Below, one piece after another: positions 59,134-64,000 of a stretch of DNA of 64,000 bases. Origin of the DNA: Hydnum rufescens UP504 (lineage: Eukaryota; Basidiomycota; Agaricomycetes; Cantharellales; Hydnaceae); contig MU129035.1 of NCBI GenBank assembly GCA_014904985.1, forward strand, positions 1 through 64,000, written 5' to 3'. The notes below the pieces were generated by a model. The model saw only the letters and a program-made list of their open reading frames with translations, was not told where the DNA came from and made no database searches. Position 1 is the first letter of the stretch, and each line of letters opens with the position of its first letter. Made by a program: the position numbers and the translations under genes.

Positions 59134-59425
59134 CTAGAAGATCTTCGACATTGGAAGTGGCATCTGGTCGTCAGATTCCAGACATGCCTTCCTATTGAGA
59201 ACATCAATCTGCAAACTTGAGGGAACAAGTGCGCCCTCTCCACTTGTGACAGAGCCAGGCTCCAACTTGCGATTCGGATTTGAACTTGATGAAGCAAGAT
59301 TACCCCCCCTGCTCAAAACAGCAGGGCTGGTACTCATCGCAGACATCGACAATGTGCTTGAGGAAGGGATGCTGCTGCTCCCCCCAGAAGTAGGCATGCA
59401 GTCAATTTGCTTCTGCAGTCCCAGA
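59134..59425 (-). CDS. Ser-rich protein, left member of a divergent pair
   Basis: On - the frame reads LQKQIDCMPTSGGSSSIPSS, STLSMSAMSTSPAVLSRGGN, LASSSSNPNRKLEPGSVTSG and EGALVPSSLQID. It is clearly homologous to the + frame at 60,770-61,050 (same LQKQID...SGGSS...LEPGSVT.GEGAL order). Function unknown. The start is uncertain because the frame is open upstream of the first ATG. Confidence 0.5.
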
Positions 59426-61110
59426 AATTTTCGTAATAGTGTGGATAATTCTATTTGCCACCCCCCTGGGTGTTATCACCCCTCTGTCGAGTGTTATTTG
59501 AGGCAGTGAAGGGCAGAATTTTTGGGTGGTGCTGGAGACCACCCATCTGTGCAACAAAATGCTGAGTCAACCCACAGTATTAACAAAGATATCATGTGAC
59601 CCGAAATAATAAAAAATCTCTGCCTCCTGTGATGAACCAGTAAGTCCTTCTGGTTCACCACAGGAGGCAGAAGCCCAGCTTAATCAGATTTTGTTTCCAT
59701 TATTTCAGGTTACATGGTATCTTTAATTTAAGTTGATTATATACTGCGGGTTGACTCAGCATTTTGCTGCATGGCAATTAAGGGTGGATGATCCTCAGCA
59801 CCACCCCACATGCCAGAAATTCCACCCCTGCACTGCCTCAAGTAATGCTTGACAGAGGGGGTGATAACACTCATGGGGGGGGGGGGTGGCAAATAGAATT
59901 ATACTATTTATAATAGTAGTGTAAACAGTAGCATAAAATCCTGACTTTATCATGGCTGCAAATCTCCTTAGAATACTGTAGTTGCTCTAAGTCTAACAAA
60001 GTGTCATGTCACAACTGGGAAAAAGTCACTAGAACCTATAGCGACCCCTGTCACATCTAGCCAGCTCTAGGATGTCACATGACTGAACAATTGGCCAGGT
60101 GCCTGATTATTAGTTCCGGGGTAACAGAAACCAAATTACCAGGCATGTTTTGAGTGAGAAAAGGAGGCGAAAGCAGGTAAGGAATGAAGAAACAAAAGAA
60201 TAAGGAGGGGGAGAAGAATCAGGCCGGTTCGAACTGCTGTATGACCTGTGACCACAAAGAACTGAGAATGCATCCATGGCTGTGACCAAATGACCCCTTC
60301 TTCTATTGGGTTGTGGAGGATATTAATGATGAAACACCTTGCACTGCAGGCTGCGAAGAAGAAAGGTGGCAGATTTTGGCAATGGTGGGATGGGGATTAA
60401 TAATTCCACTTGATTATCTTGGTTTTTATATACAAGTTTAGCTTCATACAAGTGAGGCACCACAGTGGTATAAACCTCCTGAAAAAAAATTCAGGAAAAT
60501 ATATTTTGAAGGGTGCCTTTTCATAGTTCATCAGGGTCCATGACGTGTGGGGGGTTCAGTTCACAAGTCCCTGTGACCTGTGACCAATCCTATGGTCGAA
60601 ATAGGACAGTACAGTATGTGCACATAATCTGGGTATTAATTTGGAAGATTGCAGAACAATGCTAACAACCAAAACTAGGTACGAGAATATCTAAAAAGGA
60701 GGTTCTATGCATTCTCAAGGCGAGCTCAGAATGGCAAACCAATTTCTGTGGGTGCAGCAATCCGGCATTGCAGAAGCAAATCGACCAACTTCAAGTCTCC
60801 TCAACTGTCTCAACTTACACGATGGCTACTAACCCTGCCAGTTCCGGGGGGAGTAGCTTCACTTCCTCAAGCTCGCTAGCAACATCTGCAATGGCTGCCA
60901 CCCCTGCTGTTTCAAGTGGGGGGGGTAGTCTTGCTTCATCAATTTCAAACCCAATTTGTGAGTTGGAACCTGGCTCTGTCACAAATGGAGAGGGTGCACT
61001 CACTTCCTCAAGCTCACAGATTGATGATTTGGACTCTAGCCCTGCTGTCTACAGATTTCTACTATGCGACCATGTCGAAGTGAGTCCGCAACACAACAGC
61101 TCATACATTC
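59286..61110. repeat. Large duplicated segment, copy B
   Basis: Partner of 56,285-58,200. Reading frames are better preserved here than in copy A. Shared landmarks are CGCAGACATCGACAATGTGC, TAACAAAGATATCATGT, CCTGATTATTAGTTCCGGGG (with one-base gaps) and GGGGGGTTCAGTTCACAAGT. Confidence 0.85.
59447..59925. mobile_element. ~480-bp foldback element in copy B
   Basis: Left end TAATTCTATTTGCCACCC and right end GGTGGCAAATAGAATTATAC are complementary. The centre is a strong hairpin, CTGCCTCCTGTGATGAACCA against TGGTTCACCACAGGAGGCAG. The equivalent element in copy A is at about 56,450-56,940. Confidence 0.75.
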
Positions 61111-61232
61111 TCTGTCATTGCATCAGCTCTGGGCGTACCATCCTTCCATTCCTCAAAGTGATCTGCCATGGTAAAAGATCATGGCAGGTCCACCATACTG
61201 GCATCTGTATCGCCAGCGAATTGCCACTATGA
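60768..61232 (+). CDS. Ser-rich protein, right member of the divergent pair
   Basis: [20 protein letters not shown] is followed by [40 protein letters not shown] and [20 protein letters not shown]. It is homologous to the - strand ORF at 59,134-59,425. The 3' part runs into the first unit of the ~235-bp tandem array. A donor-like GTGAGTCCG near 61,080 may end the exon. Function unknown; the start could be upstream. Confidence 0.5.
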   Translation: MQKQIDQLQVSSTVSTYTMATNPASSGGSSFTSSSSLATSAMAATPAVSSGGGSLASSISNPICELEPGSVTNGEGALTSSSSQIDDLDSSPAVYRFLLCDHVEVSPQHNSSYILCHCISSGRTILPFLKVICHGKRSWQVHHTGICIASELPL

Positions 61233-62195
61233 TGGGATGTGCAGTTCTTCCCCATCTGCGAAACCTCGTCAAGGTGATCGCACATGATGTGTCCTTACGA
61301 AGCTATGATGGACCTGGCCATGCGATGGACCACCATTCACACGTTCTCTGCATTCACTCTGAGGATTCCATCCTTCTGTTCATCAAAGTGGTCTGTTGCA
61401 GCAAGAAATCATGGCAGGCCCGCCATACCGGCATCCGTATCACCCAGCAAATCACCGCCATGATGGGATGCACAGTTCTCCCTCATCTGCAAAATCTTGT
61501 CAAGGCGATCGCACATGACGTGTGCTTATGGGGCTGCAATGGGCCTGGCCATGCAATGGACCACCACTCGCATGTTCTCTGTCACTGCATCAGCTCTGGA
61601 GATTCCATCCTTCTGTTCGTCAAAGCAGTCTGCCACAGCAAAAAATCATGGCAGGTCTGCCATACTGGCATCCGTATCATCCAGAAAATCGCCGCCATGA
61701 TGGGATGCACAGCTCTCCCTCATCTGCGAAATCTTGTCGAGGCGATCACACATACGTGTGCTTACAGGGCTGCAATGGGTCTGGCCATGCAATGGACCAC
61801 TGCTCGCGTGTTCTCTGTCACTGCATCAGCTCTGGGGATTCCATCCTTCTGTTCGTCAAAGCAGTCTGCCACAGCAAAAAATCATGGCATGCCATATCGG
61901 CATCCGTATCGTCCAGCGATTCACTGCCATGATGGGATGGGCAGTTCTCCCTCATCTGCGAAACCTCATCAAGGCGATCACACATGACATGTCCTTACAG
62001 GGCTGCAATGGGCCTGGCCATGCGATGGACCACTGCTCACACATTCTCTGTCACTGTATTAGCTCTGGGGATTCCATCCTTCTGTTTGTCAAAGCGGTCT
62101 GCCATAGCAAAAAATCATGGCATGCCATACTGGCATCCGTATCGTCCAGCGATTCGTCACCATGATGGGATGCACAGTTCTCCCTCATCTATAAC
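61085..62195 (+). repeat. Five tandem ~235-bp units
   Basis: Landmarks ATGATGGGATG(C/T)(A/G)CAG recur near 61,232, 61,458, 61,698, 61,930 and 62,161. Units share TTCTCTGTCACTGCATCAGCTCTGG and GCCACAGCAAAAAATCATGGCA. Long + frames exist because unit lengths are close to multiples of three; no domain is recognisable. The first, most diverged unit overlaps the 3' side of the Ser-rich ORF. Confidence 0.85.
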
Positions 62196-62627
62196 TTATT
62201 GAAGGCTTACACTATGTCTTACTACCTTGGTGGAGGCCACACTATAACTAAGTCCTTTGCTCAAGCTTAGGGGGAAATATTGTAATTGATACTACAAATG
62301 GATGGTCAAAATTAAGTACAGGTTATATATAAAATTGGGAGTGGTTGGTCACCAGCGCGACGTGTGGACATTGCCGAAACTCACCATTCTTTTTTTGTTC
62401 GATGCTTAACCATGCTTCCACTTCTTGTAGGATCCAGGCATGAGCATACACTCCATGCTGACATCCACAAAGCCCTCAAGAAGCTCACTTCTGGTGACTG
62501 GGCATCCCAAGCTTGAGCTCCATGGCATCTTTCCCAGGTCATCAAAACTCATTCGAGATTTAGCCCATCACTGTGGGACATTTAGTGTGAGCTTGAGCTC
62601 CACACTAACCTCTCTAGTGCTTCAAAA
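62196..62627. other. Upstream region of the 62.6 kb gene
   Basis: No gene. GCTTAGGGGGAAATAT followed by TGTAATTGATACTAC at about 62,281 resembles a polypurine tract plus LTR start, but no partner LTR was found in the window. Confidence 0.3.
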
Positions 62628-63601
62628 ATGCCTGCCAAGCGAAAAGCACCCCTTGATGAAACATCACAGGCTTATTTCTACCTCCACAGAATTCCTAACC
62701 TCAGTGATACCAAAGCTGAGGACTTAGATTATCTGTGGGGCAATGCCACCACTTCCAAAGATGACGTTGAACAGCTCCTTGTCAATGGTATTGGGAAGCT
62801 TCTCATTTGGTGCAACGTCATTGGTTTTCCAGTTGGGTACATCTTTCGAACCCCATTTAAGGATTCTTTTAGCCTCGTGCTTCAGATTAGTGGGGACCCA
62901 ACAACAGTTGTGAGGATTGAGAGGGAATTGGTGGGAGATCATGAAGACTGGGACAAAAAGGGTGTGTGCATGACTCTATTGCGTATGAAGTACAAGTATG
63001 AATCAGAGTTGGAGGCTGCTGGTAAGTGCTGGCATGGGTCAGATGAGGAGCCTTCGCTCATTCATCCCTTGTTTTCATTTTAGGGTATCGACATATGCCT
63101 CAAGGTATCAGTTCTTGGGTGGTACTCAGTTCTGCCGAGAAACAAGGGTGTTCCTCCGTAATCCTCACCTGTGACTGGAGCAAGGGACTGTTCAAGTGCT
63201 CAAAGTCTGTGCAGACCAAGTTCCACTCGTATGCTGTGGATTGGGAACAGAATCCCACTCCCACAGTTCTGGATCCAACAGTTCCTGGGGAATTACTGCA
63301 TGATGTGTACATATGGCCTGAACCCCGACCTGCCAGCTCCAAGATTCAAGTCAAAGAAGTCATTCCAGCCCCCAATCCTTGACCCGTTTTACCCACGACT
63401 GGCGAAATTCTACCTGCTGATGAGCCCATTAAGTGGCATTGTTTAGATATTCCGGCTGAATCTAATAAGCAGGGGGAAAGTGTGGATACAGAAATGGAAG
63501 AGATGGTTGAGGGATTTGCCTATGATTGGTTTGGTGATGATTACCCCGGCTGTCATCACTATTTTGATTCCAGTCATTGGAATGCCTTCCTTGAGTCCTA
63601 A
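62628..63601 (+). CDS. Unknown spliced gene with one in-frame TGA
   Basis: Exon 1 (62628-63021) starts MPAKRKAPLDETSQAYFYLH and contains DDVEQLLVNGIGKLLIWCNV and RTPFKDSFSLVLQISGDP. A 62-bp intron (63022-63083, GTAAGT..TTTTAG) joins ELEAAG to YRHMPQGISSWVVLSSAEKQ. The frame meets TGA at 63380-63382 after 230 codons. The same frame then stays open for 72 more codons (PVLPTTGEILPADEPIKWHC ... GFAYDWFGDDYPGCHHYFDS) and ends at TAA 63,599-63,601. The tail is protein-like, so the TGA probably arose from CGA. No family recognised; it may be a TE-associated protein. Confidence 0.6.
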
Positions 63602-64000
63602 AATTTCTTGGCGTGGTCATCTCCCCTTGTTTTTATTTTTTTTACTTCACCGCTATATATCGTTCTTCTCATCGCTAATCCCTTACTATTTTCATCTAAT
63701 CATCACCATTGTGTATAGTTTATTTGTAGACAATGTATACACTGTATAGTAAATATTGATATTCGGCTAACTCCGCAATGTCGCCGACTCCAATCAACAC
63801 TATGACTGTTCAGTCACCAGTACCTGTGTGGTGAAGTATAGCACTGCAACGCTGTTGTAGTGTTTATTTCCCAGCACTTTGCCGCCTAGCTGTCCAGTTA
63901 AACAAAACACTGTCACACTGCGACATTGTTTGTTTTCTGGCACTCTCAAGCTTTCCCTTTGGTTTTCATTGGTTGGGTGGAGCACTATGACTTGTCTGTA
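63602..64000. other. 3' flank with a short imperfect duplication
   Basis: AT-rich tail, then two diverged copies of a ~60-bp unit (CACTGCAACGCTGTTGTAGT...CAGCACT and CACTGCGACATTGTTTGTTT...TGGCACT) between 63,840 and 63,945. No gene recognised to the window end. Confidence 0.4.

Noticed and set aside
61181..62202. Long + strand ORFs as a real repeat protein
   Set aside because: Three frames are open in parallel across the ~235-bp array, which is expected from unit length and composition, and no domain is visible.

Overview
The window reads as nuclear DNA of a filamentous basidiomycete, most likely an agaricomycete. Coding DNA is cut by many 50-75 bp GT..AG introns with CTRAY branch sites, some exons are only 3-30 nt, and the recognisable families (KDZ transposase, Ty3/gypsy with a long tail after integrase, the RGIHxIDDEI-type G-domain protein) are typical of that group. 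Most of the window is repeat-derived and decayed. Only 45.3-50.5 kb, parts of 53.5-54.9 kb, and a few spliced genes resemble host coding DNA.

Layout. 0-10.3 kb: a Ty3/gypsy element in two opposed pieces, RT-RNaseH-integrase on + (819-5443, with an unidentified tail to about 6.8 kb) and gag-protease on - (10.29-7.58 kb). The integrase side carries a 1.08 kb hAT-like insertion (8-bp target duplication, 17-bp inverted ends) holding a nested foldback element, and a 540-bp palindrome sits at the junction of the two pieces. 10.3-12.15 kb: a degenerate ~150-bp AGCTCC-rich array ending in a hairpin; its inverted relative lies at 31.65-34.24 kb. 12.3-15.9 kb: a broken KDZ transposase (-). 16.35-17.7 kb: a decayed Notchless/Rsa4 WD40 gene (-), flanked by a 675-bp hAT-like element. 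21.7-24.7 kb: a spliced gene of unknown function. 28.0-31.1 kb: a 3.1-kb inverted repeat with a promoter-like block in each arm, facing the loop. 34.25-34.64 kb: a 10-bp satellite. 35.1-36.83 kb: LTR, primer-binding site and gag of another gypsy element (-).

The most striking region is 37.3-46.4 kb on the - strand. A G-domain GTPase gene begins at 46,397. Its downstream side runs into about 95 tandem ~75-bp units. Read on the - strand, nearly every unit is a complete small spliceosomal intron (GTRAGT-like donor, CTGAT branch site, AG acceptor), and consecutive introns are separated by exactly 3 nt. That trinucleotide varies while its surroundings do not, is never a stop codon in the units I read, and the array is followed in phase by conventional exons ending at 37,302. 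I interpret this as a gene whose middle is split into single-codon exons.

45.3-50.5 kb is relatively CpG-rich and holds a proline iminopeptidase pseudogene with 11-, 12- and 13-nt microexons, an aberrant tRNA-like gene, and the N-terminus of an amino-acid permease. From 50.9 kb on there are tandem exon-intron modules, a T-rich tract, an Arg/Ser-rich gene with CGA-to-TGA stops, a ~1.85-kb segment present twice (one copy looks unpolished), a five-copy ~235-bp array, and a spliced unknown gene at 62.6-63.6 kb. In-frame stops across unrelated degraded genes are mostly TGA at arginine positions, which suggests CpG decay of methylated DNA.
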